A stretch of 64,000 nt of DNA. Source: Mesorhizobium australicum. GTDB taxonomy: Bacteria; Pseudomonadota; Alphaproteobacteria; Rhizobiales; Rhizobiaceae. This document shows positions 40,407-50,042 of the stretch, piece by piece. The stretch covers positions 2,728,001-2,792,000 of the forward strand of contig NZ_FXBL01000004.1 of the NCBI RefSeq assembly GCF_900177325.1, written 5' to 3'. Below the pieces are notes generated by a model. That model saw only the letters and a program-made list of their open reading frames with translations. It was not told where the DNA came from and made no database searches. A program made the translations under genes and the position numbers. Position 1 is the first letter of the stretch. Each line of letters opens with the position of its first letter.

Positions 40407-40693
40407 GCCGCGTGCCGCTTGCCGGTGAGTTCGAAACCGATCGCCTTCAGGACGGCCAGCGTGGTTTCGAGCGTCGGATTGCCGGTCTCGCTCAGCGACT
40501 TGTAGAGCTGCTCGCGGGCCAGCCCGGTCTTGCGGGCGATTTCGGTCATTCCCTTCGCTCGCGCAACCACGCCGAGGGCGGCGGCGATATGGGACGCGTT
40601 TCCGGTTTCGAAGGCATCCGCCAGAAAGACCTCCACCGCTTCGTCCGAGGTCAGGAGATCGGCCAGATCGAGGTCGTAGATTTTCTCACTCAT
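40403..40693 (-). CDS. HigA-like antitoxin
   Basis: 96 residues. The helix-turn-helix part spans GMTEIARKTGLAREQLYKSL, and the N-terminus DLADLLTSDEAVEVFLADAF matches putative addiction-module antidotes. It is second in a toxin-first operon and overlaps the toxin by eight bases, as in HigBA systems. It would bind and neutralise the toxin and repress the shared promoter. Confidence 0.9.
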   Translation of the reverse strand: MSEKIYDLDLADLLTSDEAVEVFLADAFETGNASHIAAALGVVARAKGMTEIARKTGLAREQLYKSLSETGNPTLETTLAVLKAIGFELTGKRHAA

Positions 40694-40991
40694 CGCTTTC
40701 CGTCCATTCCGAAGCCAGGCGCCGAGCCAGCCTGATATCTGCGTCCTGCGTGCTCTTGTCGCCGCCGCAAAGCAGCACGACGATCTCCGAACCCCGCCGC
40801 TGGAAATACAGCCTGTAGCCTGGGCCGTGGTGAATTCTCAGCTCGCTGACCCCGCCGCCTACCGGAGAGACGTCGCCTTCGAGCCCATTGACCAGACGCA
40901 AAAGTCTCGCCGCGATCAGAGCCTTGGCGCGTCCGTCTTTCAGGCGACGTTCCCACTTCCTGAACGTTTCCGTCTGTTTCAGCACGGGCAT
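40686..40991 (-). CDS. RelE/HigB-like toxin
   Basis: 101 residues, a probable ribosome-dependent mRNA interferase. TETFRKWERRLKDGRAKALI, the core GDVSPVGGGVSELRIHHGPG YRLYF and the C-terminal LLCGGDKSTQDADIRLARRL fit the small RelE/ParE 'addiction module killer' family. It starts the operon; an inverted repeat lies directly upstream. Codon use resembles the chromosome, so transfer was not recent. Confidence 0.9.
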   Translation of the reverse strand: MPVLKQTETFRKWERRLKDGRAKALIAARLLRLVNGLEGDVSPVGGGVSELRIHHGPGYRLYFQRRGSEIVVLLCGGDKSTQDADIRLARRLASEWTESDE

Positions 40992-40993
40992 GC

Positions 40994-41021
40994 CAATCTG
41001 TGATTTAAATATTACAGATTG
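40994..41021 (-). promoter_or_regulatory. Toxin-antitoxin operator candidate
   Basis: CAATCTGT (40994-41001) and ACAGATTG (41014-41021) form perfect eight-base arms around an AT-rich 12-base centre, two bases upstream of the toxin start. TTGACA on the minus strand overlaps its far end. This is a normal place for autoregulation. Confidence 0.65.
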
Positions 41022-41096
41022 TCAATTCCACGCCTTTACCAGCCCCTTGCGAACTAGGTGTTTCGCCATCATTTATGTTACATGATGTCATTCCCC

Positions 41097-41111
41097 CGGG
41101 CCTTGAACCCG
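41097..41111 (+). promoter_or_regulatory. sufA leader motif shared with sufB
   Basis: CGGGCCTTGAACCCG ends 19 bases before the sufA start, then comes AATGGAGAA, the ribosome site. It matches the sufB leader in sequence and spacing, while the upstream bases do not match. Confidence 0.55.
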
Positions 41112-41130
41112 CGGCAATGGAGAAAGACCG

Positions 41131-41514
41131 ATGGGCCGTTTTGCTATCATGACCATGACCGACGCCGCGGCGGAGCGCGTCAAGGAGATCGTTTCGTCGC
41201 GCGACAACGCCAGGGGCGTGCGCGTCGGGGTCAAGAAGGGCGGCTGCGCGGGCATGGAATATACGGTCGACCTCGTGACCGAGCCCAATGCCAAGGACGA
41301 CCATATCGAGCGCGCCGGCGCCGATGTCTGGGTCGCGCCGGAGGCCGCACTCTATCTGCTCGGCACGGAGATGGACTTCGAGGTGACGACCCTGCGCACC
41401 GGCTTCACCTTCCGCAATCCGAACCAGAGCTCGGCCTGCGGCTGCGGCGAATCGGTGGAACTCAAGCCGGCCGACCTCAAGGCGCTCGCCGAAGCCCGCG
41501 CCAACGCGGCCTGA
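41131..41514 (+). CDS. sufA: A-type Fe-S carrier SufA
   Basis: Carries assembled clusters to target proteins, 127 residues. The three conserved cysteines are Cys39 (GGCAGMEY), Cys103 and Cys105 (SACGCGES). The ribosome site is GGAGAA. It belongs to the suf pathway but is separated from sufT by 2.3 kb of unrelated genes on both strands, so it must have its own promoter. Confidence 0.95.
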   Translation: MGRFAIMTMTDAAAERVKEIVSSRDNARGVRVGVKKGGCAGMEYTVDLVTEPNAKDDHIERAGADVWVAPEAALYLLGTEMDFEVTTLRTGFTFRNPNQSSACGCGESVELKPADLKALAEARANAA

Positions 41515-41582
41515 TTGTATTTCCGGCCGCGTGCATCCAATCGCGCGCGGGGACGTTGCTGTCGACAATGAAGGAGACGGCC

Positions 41583-41843
41583 ATGGCAGACATCAGCAGC
41601 ATCAGGGAACATGCCGAGGTCATCGGCGCAGACGGGGTACATGTCGGCACGGTCGACCATGTCGAGGGAAACCGCATCAAGCTGACGAAAGCCGACAGCG
41701 GCATGGGCTCTCACAAGGGCCATCATCACTATGTCCCGCTGGCGCTCGTCGCCGACATCGAGGATGGCAAGGTGCGGCTGTCGGCCAATGCCGACGTCGC
41801 GGTCACCTTCGAAGAGGAGGCAGGCGGCGGCTCTGCCACCTGA
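41583..41843 (+). CDS. DUF2171 protein
   Basis: 86 residues, no signal. It begins ADISSIREHAEVIGADGVHV and has HHHYVPLALVADIEDGKVRL, a PRC-barrel-like pattern typical of DUF2171. AAGGAG precedes the ATG. The family is often linked to stress; no function is known. It follows sufA by 68 bases. Confidence 0.8.
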   Translation: MADISSIREHAEVIGADGVHVGTVDHVEGNRIKLTKADSGMGSHKGHHHYVPLALVADIEDGKVRLSANADVAVTFEEEAGGGSAT

Positions 41844-41882
41844 CGCCCTCACCAGAATGCGGGGCCAACCAGCCCTCCGGCC

Positions 41883-42380
41883 TCAATCGATCCATTCTCC
41901 GTTCCGCCGGTGCCAGTCGGCGATCGATTCCTCCGGATAGAGTTCGAAGCTCACGTCGCCCTTGCGGATGTCCGGCTCGACCCAGCTGGCTTTGTATTTG
42001 AGCATCAGGTGCACGCTCGATGTCGGCGCCGGCAGTTCGCTGTCGATGGCCGAGGCAAAGGGGTGCACCAGGTCCGGCCAGGTCGGGTCGTAAAGCCAGA
42101 GCGCGGAACCGCAAGAGCGGCAGAACCGACGCTCTCCCGTCGAGACCTCGCAATGCGGATGCTCGTCGTCCTCGATCTCGGCCCTGTAGAGGCCGAGACG
42201 GCGTGTGCCCCTTATCTTCAGCGTCTTCGACAGCGCGCCGAGATTGATCGCATAGCCTCCGCCGCCCTGCTGCTTGCGACAGATCGAGCAATAGCAGCGC
42301 TGGTAGGGAACCGGCGTGTGGCTGTCGACCTCGAACGAGACGGCCCCGCATCTGCACGAGCCTTTCAATGTCATCGGCAT
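41883..42380 (-). CDS. GFA family (Gfa/Mss4-like) zinc protein
   Basis: 165 residues. Zinc cysteines are seen in GSCRCGAVSF, RCYCSICRK and FCRSCGSALW, the glutathione-dependent formaldehyde-activating fold. The start at 42380 has AAGGAG seven bases upstream. Formaldehyde activity is unproven for most members. A second, shorter GFA protein is encoded at 45547. Confidence 0.88.
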   Translation of the reverse strand: MPMTLKGSCRCGAVSFEVDSHTPVPYQRCYCSICRKQQGGGGYAINLGALSKTLKIRGTRRLGLYRAEIEDDEHPHCEVSTGERRFCRSCGSALWLYDPTWPDLVHPFASAIDSELPAPTSSVHLMLKYKASWVEPDIRKGDVSFELYPEESIADWHRRNGEWID

Positions 42381-42465
42381 CGCCGCGCTCCTTTCAGCCT
42401 GACTCTCCTCGACAGAGGTAGCGGCTGTCCGTGACATGGCAAGCGGACTCGGCCATCATGAGCGG

Positions 42466-42795
42466 ATGGACCACGACCATCTGCGGGATCTCTTCGAAGG
42501 CGTCGAGCCGATCACGTTCCGGCGCATGTTCGGCGGGCTGGGCATCTATCGCGACGGCATCATCTTCGCGGTCGTGCTGCGCGACCAACTGATGCTCAAG
42601 GGCGACGAGGAGGTGGCGGACGATTACGAGGCGGCGGGAATGCAGCGCTGGCAATATGTCGGCACGCGCCACGGCAAGACGGTGGCGATGCCCTACTGGA
42701 CCGCCCCGGACAGCGCCATGGACGATCCCGACGAGATGACGCTGTGGGCGCGCAAGGCGATCGAGGCGGCGCGCCGCGCCGCGGCGAGGGCCTAA
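42466..42795 (+). CDS. TfoX N-terminal domain protein
   Basis: 109 residues, the TfoX-N domain alone: ITFRRMFGGLGIYRDGIIFA and later RWQYVGTRHGKTVAMPYW. In gammaproteobacteria full TfoX activates competence; the role of isolated domains in rhizobia is unknown. An upstream ATG at 42436 is possible. Its TAA stop lies inside the terminal bases of a repeat. Confidence 0.85.
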   Translation: MDHDHLRDLFEGVEPITFRRMFGGLGIYRDGIIFAVVLRDQLMLKGDEEVADDYEAAGMQRWQYVGTRHGKTVAMPYWTAPDSAMDDPDEMTLWARKAIEAARRAAARA

Positions 42796-42895
42796 AGCGC
42801 GTCGCGATCTTTCAGATTCGCTCCTTGCGCTTTAGGTTCTTGATTCCACGCATGTCTTTGTCCCGAAACCGGTTCCCACTTTCGGGAGACATGCT

Positions 42896-42899
<4 letters not shown>
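42792..42899. repeat. 108-base rhizobial palindromic repeat with CTAAAGC ends
   Basis: It begins CTAAAGC and ends GCTTTAG as exact terminal inverted repeats, with AAACCGGTTCCCACTTTCGG inside, a pattern widespread in Rhizobiales genomes. It fills the whole space between two convergent genes and supplies the TAA stop of both. Confidence 0.8.
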
Positions 42900-44482
<1,583 letters not shown>

Positions 44483-44681
44483 GGTGTCGGTTGTCTTCGG
44501 CTTCGGGTGGCGAGGGCCTGTTGGCTGCTCGCGGGCCGGACTTGCGGGATGCCCGCCGTCCTTGGATCAGCAATGCGGTTACGTTGCGACGCAGCAAATG
44601 TCAACAGAATCGGGCGGCTTCAGCGTTCCAATTCAAGCATATGGCTGAATTTTCGGCGATTTACCCTAACGGCGGCGCTTC

Positions 44682-45458
44682 TCAGTAGCGGAACTGCTCG
44701 GCGAGGATGCGGTCGTCCCATGAATGGCTGGCGTCGAACAGGATCGTCGCCGTCGTGTCGGGCGCCTCGCGCACGGTGACGCTCGCGACCGACTTCACCT
44801 CGACATTGTCCGCCACCGCGTTGACCGGGCGCTTGTCGATCTCGAGAACCTCGAAGCGGACCACCGACCTGTTGGGCAGCAGTGCGCCGCGCCAGCGCCG
44901 CGGCCTAAACGGGCTGACGGGGGTGAGCGCGAGCAGGGGGGCGTCGAGCGGCAGGATGGGGCCGTGCGCCGACAGGTTGTAGGCGGTGGAACCGGCGGGC
45001 GTCGCCACCATCACGCCGTCGCAGATCAGATCCTCCAGCTGCTCGCGTCCGTCGACGAGGATGCGCAGCTTCGCCGCCTGGTAGGACTGGCGGAAGAGCG
45101 AGACCTCGTTGATCGCCAGCGCGGTGCGAATCTCTCCGTTTTCCTCCACCGCCTGCATCTCCAGCGGACGGATCGTTTCGGCGATCGCGGCGGCGACGCG
45201 TTCGCGCAGATTGTCCTCGGCATATTCGTTCATCAGGAAGCCCACCGTGCCGCGGTTCATGCCGTAGACGCGCTTGCCCGAGCTCATCGTGTCGCGCAGC
45301 GTCTGCAGCATGAAGCCGTCGCCGCCGAGCGCCACGACGACCGTCGCCTCGGCGAGGTCCGCCTGCCCGTAAAGTGCCGCCAGCCGCGCGGCCGATTCCT
45401 TTGCGCCGGGCGTGTCGGCGGCAACGAAGGCGAAGCTGTCGAGTTGGGATGTGGACAT
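44682..45458 (-). CDS. nadK: NAD kinase
   Basis: Makes NADP from NAD, 258 residues, cytoplasmic. The GGDGFMLQT motif near residue 40, NRGTVGFLMNEY, and the diacylglycerol-kinase-like stretch DGVMVATPAGSTAYNLSAHG are present. The start MSTSQLDSF is chosen because GGAG lies upstream; an ATG at 45506 would add 16 unlikely residues. It lies 199 bases from the helicase gene on the same strand. Confidence 0.95.
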   Translation of the reverse strand: MSTSQLDSFAFVAADTPGAKESAARLAALYGQADLAEATVVVALGGDGFMLQTLRDTMSSGKRVYGMNRGTVGFLMNEYAEDNLRERVAAAIAETIRPLEMQAVEENGEIRTALAINEVSLFRQSYQAAKLRILVDGREQLEDLICDGVMVATPAGSTAYNLSAHGPILPLDAPLLALTPVSPFRPRRWRGALLPNRSVVRFEVLEIDKRPVNAVADNVEVKSVASVTVREAPDTTATILFDASHSWDDRILAEQFRY

Positions 45459-45546
45459 GCGGCGGCAGGCTCCTCGATTTTTCGCGTAGCATGCCAGATC
45501 ATCCATGCAAAGCGAGGCAGGCCGGATCGCGCCGAAGGAGGACGGG

Positions 45547-45951
45547 ATGAAGATCGACGGTTCATGCCATTGCGGCGCGATCGCCTATGAGGCCGAGATC
45601 GACCCGGCGCAGGTGCGGATCTGCCATTGCACCGACTGCCAGGTGCTCTCCGGCACGGCCTTCCGGATCACGGCGCCGGCCCGCGAGCAGGATTTCCGCC
45701 TGCTGCGCGGCGAGCCGGCGCAATATCTCAAGACGGCCGAAAGCGGGCGCGTTCGAATCCAGGCCTTCTGCCGCGACTGCGGCTCGCCGCTCTACGCGAC
45801 CTCGGCGGGCGAGGGGCCACGCATCTTCGGCATCAGGGCGGGCACGATCCGCCAGCGGCGGGAACTGACGCCGCGATGCCAGTTCTGGCACCGCTCGGCG
45901 CTGCCCTGGCTGCCCGACATCGCCTGCGCAGAGGCATTCGACACGCAGTGA
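45547..45951 (+). CDS. GFA family zinc protein, short
   Basis: 134 residues. GSCHCGAIAYEAEID, VRICHCTDCQVLSG and FCRDCGSPLY hold the zinc-binding cysteines of the Gfa-like fold. GAAGGAGG lies just before the ATG. The sequence differs clearly from the GFA protein at 41883, so it is not a recent duplication. Substrate unknown. Confidence 0.88.
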   Translation: MKIDGSCHCGAIAYEAEIDPAQVRICHCTDCQVLSGTAFRITAPAREQDFRLLRGEPAQYLKTAESGRVRIQAFCRDCGSPLYATSAGEGPRIFGIRAGTIRQRRELTPRCQFWHRSALPWLPDIACAEAFDTQ

Positions 45952-45996
45952 CTTCGTTGTTTTCTCCCGCGAGGAAATTTGCTAACGCAGCCGCGT

Positions 45997-46071
45997 GCCC
46001 TTGTAGCTCAGCGGTAGAGCAGCGGTTTTGTAAACCGAAGGTCGCGGGTTCAATCCCTGCCGGGGGCACCA
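45997..46071 (+). tRNA. tRNA-Thr (anticodon TGT)
   Basis: 75 bases including an encoded CCA. The acceptor stem is GCCCTTG with CGGGGGC, the D-arm GCTC/GAGC, and the loop TTTGTAA gives anticodon TGT at bases 34-36. The T-arm is GCGGG/CCTGC with TTCAATC. The outermost anticodon-stem pair is a G-A mismatch, which does not disturb the call. Confidence 0.95.
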
Positions 46072-46078
46072 GATCATC

Positions 46079-46378
46079 TCAGTCCGGCGGACAGAACGCC
46101 GCGTGCAGCGCTTCCACCACGGTCAGCACTTCCGCGCGGGTGATCCTGTAGAACACCGTCGTGCCGACGCGGCGCGCCTCGACCAGGCCGTCGGCGCGCA
46201 GGCGCATCAATTGCTGCGACATCGGCACCTGCTCGATCGCGAGCTGTTCGCGCAGCTCGGCGACGGTGCGTTCGTCCCGCCCGAGAGCGCATAGAATCAG
46301 CAGCCGCTGCGGGTGAGACAGGCTCCTCAGCAGGTCCGCCGCCTGCCCGGAAGCCGGGATCATTCTCTCTACATTCAT
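46079..46378 (-). CDS. ArsR-family repressor of BigR/SqrR (persulfide-sensing) type
   Basis: 99 residues, winged helix. The recognition region is EQLAIEQVPMSQQLMRLRAD. Cysteines 30 and 96 are 66 residues apart, exactly the spacing of the redox cysteines of BigR (42/108) and SqrR (41/107). These sense persulfides by forming a tetrasulfide link. It is divergent from a sulfide:quinone oxidoreductase, the expected target. No metal-binding ArsR motif was seen. Confidence 0.88.
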   Translation of the reverse strand: MNVERMIPASGQAADLLRSLSHPQRLLILCALGRDERTVAELREQLAIEQVPMSQQLMRLRADGLVEARRVGTTVFYRITRAEVLTVVEALHAAFCPPD

Positions 46379-46404
46379 AATATTGAATTTATGATGTTTG
46401 AATG
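46372..46404. promoter_or_regulatory. Operator candidate of the BigR/SqrR-like repressor
   Basis: AT-rich nested inverted repeats: TCATAA (46375-46380) with TTATGA (46389-46394), and CATTCA (46372-46377) with TGAATG (46399-46404). It overlaps the start of the repressor gene and lies 120 bases before the oxidoreductase. BigR sites are similarly AT-rich palindromes. Confidence 0.6.
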
Positions 46405-46524
46405 TTAGACGCAATCCAGGCCGGTTGTCCAAGGGCGAGACTCGAAGCCGGAATTGCGCAGGATCAAGGAACACGCCGCGGAAATCGTCAACAAGAACAC
46501 AAGCGGCATGATTGGAGGAAATCG

Positions 46525-47817
46525 ATGTCACATATCGTCGTTTTCGGCGCCGGGCTGGGCGGAACCATAATGGCTTATGAGATGCGGGAGAAGCTGCGTC
46601 CCGGCGACAGCCTCTCGGTGATCAATCTCGGCGCGACCTATTCGTTTGTTCCGTCAAATCCCTGGGTCGCGGTCGGATGGCGCGACCGGGAGGACATTTC
46701 GGTCGATCTTACGAAGGTGTTTGCCCGACGCGGCATCGCGCTTCGCCCCGAAGGCGCCCGCAAGGTCCATCCGAAAGAGAATCGCGTCGAGCTGAATGAC
46801 GGATCGTTCGTCGACTACGATTACCTGATCATCGCCACCGGGCCGGAGCTCGCCTTCGACGAAGTGCCGGGCCTCGGTCCGGCCGGATACACCCAGTCGG
46901 TCTGCCATATAGATCATGCGCTGGCCGCGAAGCCGAAATTCGACCAGCTGCTGAAGAAGCCCGGGCCCATCGTCGTCGGTGCGGTCCAGGGCGCGTCCTG
47001 CTACGGCCCGGCCTACGAATTCGCCTTTATCCTCGACACCGCCCTGCGCCGGGCGAAGATGCGCGACCAGGTGCCGATGACCTTCGTCACGCCCGAGCCC
47101 TATGTCGGCCATCTCGGGCTGGACGGGGTCGGCGACACCAAGTCGCTGCTCGAAAGCGCCATGCGCGAGCGGCACATCAAGTGGATCACCAACGCCAAGG
47201 TGGCATCTGTCGACGAAGGGCTGATGCATGTCGAGGAGGTGAACGAGGACGGCTCCCTGAAGGCCAGGCACGATCTGCCCTTCGCCTATTCGATGATGCT
47301 GCCCGCCTTCCGCGGCGTCTCCGCGGTCGCGGGCATCGAGGGGCTCGTCAATCCGCGCGGCTTCGTCACGATCGACAAGCACCAGCGCAATACGGCTTAT
47401 CCGAATGTCTTCTCGATCGGCGTCTGTGTCGCCATCCCGCCGGTCGGAAAAACGCCGCTGCCGGTGGGCGTGCCGAAGACCGGTTTCATGATCGAATCGA
47501 TGGTCACGGCGACGGCCGAGAACATCGCCTCGCTGCTGCGCGGCGAGGAGCCGAAGGCGGTCGCGACCTGGAATGCGGTGTGCCTGGCTGATTTCGGCGA
47601 CGAGGGCATCGCCTTTGTCGCGCAGCCGCAGATCCCGCCACGGAACGTCAACTGGTCTTCGCAAGGCAAGTGGGTCCACGCGGCCAAGGTTGGGTTCGAG
47701 AAGTATTTCCTGCACAAGGTGAGGCAGGGCAAGAGCGAGACGTTCTACGAGGGCCTTGCGCTCGACATGCTCGGCATCAAGAAGCTCAAGGCGATCCATA
47801 TCGAGCCGGCGGAGTAA
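46525..47817 (+). CDS. sqr: Sulfide:quinone oxidoreductase
   Basis: Oxidises sulfide to persulfide and passes electrons to quinone at the membrane, 430 residues. FAD is bound by the N-terminal VVFGAGLGGTIMAYEM fold and by ATGPEL. Cysteines 127, 159 (GASCYGPAYEF) and 353 (VCLADFGDEG) correspond to the catalytic set 128, 160 and 356 of the Acidithiobacillus enzyme. GGAGG precedes the ATG. It is divergent from a persulfide-type repressor. Two GC hairpins follow the stop. Confidence 0.9.
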   Translation: MSHIVVFGAGLGGTIMAYEMREKLRPGDSLSVINLGATYSFVPSNPWVAVGWRDREDISVDLTKVFARRGIALRPEGARKVHPKENRVELNDGSFVDYDYLIIATGPELAFDEVPGLGPAGYTQSVCHIDHALAAKPKFDQLLKKPGPIVVGAVQGASCYGPAYEFAFILDTALRRAKMRDQVPMTFVTPEPYVGHLGLDGVGDTKSLLESAMRERHIKWITNAKVASVDEGLMHVEEVNEDGSLKARHDLPFAYSMMLPAFRGVSAVAGIEGLVNPRGFVTIDKHQRNTAYPNVFSIGVCVAIPPVGKTPLPVGVPKTGFMIESMVTATAENIASLLRGEEPKAVATWNAVCLADFGDEGIAFVAQPQIPPRNVNWSSQGKWVHAAKVGFEKYFLHKVRQGKSETFYEGLALDMLGIKKLKAIHIEPAE

Positions 47818-47993
47818 GCCGGCTCGGCCCCGCAAGTGCGGGCGCTTGGCGGCGCGGCGGTTCGGCCGCGCCGTGATTGCGCTGGTTTCCATTTCCGTCG
47901 TTTGCACTATTTGACAGTTGCGACGAGTCGGCGCCGGGTCGACACTGCGGCAAACCGGTGGTCCGGGCCGCCGGGTGCCAGGGGATGACGACG

Positions 47994-48695
47994 ATGGAAA
48001 CCCGTCCGACATTCGCGACCGACACGACGGCGCGCTTCCTGATCATCGACGACCATCCCTTGTTCCGCGAGGCGCTGCACAGCGCGGTCAGCATGGCCTA
48101 TCCCAAGGTGGAGACGATCGAGGCGACGACGGTGGCCGAGGCGCTCGATACGCTGAAGGGCGGCGCGCCGTTCGACCTGGCGCTGCTCGACCTCAACATA
48201 CCGGGCGTGCAGGGGTTCGACGGGCTGCTGCAGATCAGGACCAGCCATCCGCGCCTGCCGGTCGTCATCGTCTCCGGCCACGAGGACAGCCGCATCATCT
48301 CGCAGGCGCTGTCCTACGGCGCGGCGGGCTTCATCCCCAAATCCAGCCGCAAGGCGGACCTCGCCTCGGCGATCCGCGACGTGATGGAGGGCGCGGTCTA
48401 TGTGCCGCAGTCCTACCAGCCGCAGCCGGGCGCGGCGCGCGACGAGGACCGGTCTGACCTGATCCGCAGGTTGGCGACGCTGACGCCGCAGCAGATGCGG
48501 GTGCTCAACATGCTGCGGCAGGGCCTGCTCAACAAGCAGATCGCCTATGAGCTGCAGGTCGGCGAGACGACGGTCAAGGCGCATGTCTCGGAGATCCTGC
48601 GCAAGCTGCACGTCTACAGCCGCACGCAGGCGGTGATCGAAGTGTCGCGCCTCGACCAGGCTGAGCTGTTCCGCGACGCGGACACCGGGACCTGA
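47994..48695 (+). CDS. LuxR-family response regulator
   Basis: 233 residues. The receiver domain has DDHPLFREAL and the phospho-acceptor in LALLDLNIPG; the C-terminal LuxR helix-turn-helix spans LTPQQMRVLNMLRQGLLNKQ onward. ATG 47994 is chosen because AGGGG lies nine bases upstream; 47985 is in frame but too close. It is convergent with a hybrid kinase, three bases apart, and is its likely partner. Confidence 0.9.
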   Translation: METRPTFATDTTARFLIIDDHPLFREALHSAVSMAYPKVETIEATTVAEALDTLKGGAPFDLALLDLNIPGVQGFDGLLQIRTSHPRLPVVIVSGHEDSRIISQALSYGAAGFIPKSSRKADLASAIRDVMEGAVYVPQSYQPQPGAARDEDRSDLIRRLATLTPQQMRVLNMLRQGLLNKQIAYELQVGETTVKAHVSEILRKLHVYSRTQAVIEVSRLDQAELFRDADTGT

Positions 48696-48698
48696 GAC

Positions 48699-50042
48699 CT
48701 ACGCCAGAAGGTGCGCCATCAGCGCGCGCAGCTCCGCCGGCTTCACCGGCTTGTGCATCAGCTCGATGCCGGAACGGCGGGCTTCCGAGGCCAGCATGCC
48801 CGACGGGTCGGCGGTGACGAGTAGCGCGGGGATCGAGCGCGCTGCCTTGATCCGCAGGTGACGGATGGTCTGCGAGCCGAGGTCGCCATGGTCGAGATGC
48901 TGGTCGGCGATGATGAGGTCGGGCCGCCACCCGTCGTCGAGGCAGCCGAGCGCGCCGTTGCGGTTCGACGCCACCTTCACCTGGCAGCTCCAGCGCGACA
49001 GCAGCGCGGCCATCGCCTCGCGCACCGACTGGTCGTTCTCGACCACCAGGACCCTTGTGCCATAGAGCCCGTAGCCGCGGGGAGGGGCGGGCGGGGCGTC
49101 CGCGCGGCCGTTGTGGTACGGCATCGTTGAGGCCGTCGCGAGGACGCGGAAGACGGTTCCCCTGCCGAGCCGCGAGGTGAACGAGATCTCGTGCGAAAGC
49201 GCGTTCACCAGCCGGCGCACGATCGACAGGCCGAGGCCCAGGCCGGCGCCCATGCCGGCGCGGTCGCCCTCGAGCGCGTTCGCCCCGCGGTGGAACTCCT
49301 CGTAGACGGCCTCGTACTGGTCGGGCGGAATGCCGGTGCCGGTGTCGACCACGTTGACCAGCACCCGGTTGCCGCGCCGACGCGCACCGACGAGCACGCC
49401 GCCTTGCTCGGTGTAGCGCAGCGCGTTGGAGATGACGTTCTGGAGGATGCGCCGGAACATCGACCGGTCGGTACGGATGACGGCGTCGGTCGGGAGGAAG
49501 CGCAGGTCGAGCCCGCGCTGGGCCGCGACGGGACTGAAGTCCGATTCGAGCGACTGGAACAGCGGCTGCAAGGCCACGTCGCCGATCTCGGCCCGTACCA
49601 CGCCCGCGTCGAGCTTCGATATGTCGAGCAGGGTGCGCAGCAGGTCGTCCATCGTCTCCAGCGCCCGCTCGACCTGCGCCACCAGCTGCTTGCCCTCAAT
49701 GGTGGTCTGCAGCTCCGACAGCGCGGAGACCGACAGGTGGGCGGCGTTGAGTGGCTGGAGCACGTCGTGGCTAGCGGCGGCGAGGAAGCGCGTCTTGGAG
49801 AAGTTGGCGCGCTCGGCGTTCTCCTTGGCCGCGACGAGGTCGATGTTGGACTGCTCCAGCCGCCGCAGCGCGCCGCGCAGTTCCTCCGTGTGCTGGCGCA
49901 CGCGGCCTTCGAGGTTGATCGCGGTCTGGAACAGCGAGAACGCGTTGCCCTGCTGGTCCATCGAGCGCTCGACGCGGCTGATCAGCGCCTGGTTGATGCG
50001 CCTGAGCCGTTCGACATCGTCAATTCCGGAAATGCTCATCAC
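48699..50042 (-). CDS. Hybrid histidine kinase (NahK-like)
   Basis: 447 residues, soluble. An N-terminal coiled coil is followed by the H-box FLAAASHDVLQPLNAAH with His92. The ATPase domain carries NVISNALRY, DTGTGIP and GAGLGLGLSIV. The C-terminal receiver has Asp380 in DLIIADQHL. It has no sensory domain of its own; the FIST protein encoded just upstream, with a four-base overlap, probably provides it. In other bacteria such kinases pair with NosP. Confidence 0.9.
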   Translation of the reverse strand: MMSISGIDDVERLRRINQALISRVERSMDQQGNAFSLFQTAINLEGRVRQHTEELRGALRRLEQSNIDLVAAKENAERANFSKTRFLAAASHDVLQPLNAAHLSVSALSELQTTIEGKQLVAQVERALETMDDLLRTLLDISKLDAGVVRAEIGDVALQPLFQSLESDFSPVAAQRGLDLRFLPTDAVIRTDRSMFRRILQNVISNALRYTEQGGVLVGARRRGNRVLVNVVDTGTGIPPDQYEAVYEEFHRGANALEGDRAGMGAGLGLGLSIVRRLVNALSHEISFTSRLGRGTVFRVLATASTMPYHNGRADAPPAPPRGYGLYGTRVLVVENDQSVREAMAALLSRWSCQVKVASNRNGALGCLDDGWRPDLIIADQHLDHGDLGSQTIRHLRIKAARSIPALLVTADPSGMLASEARRSGIELMHKPVKPAELRALMAHLLA

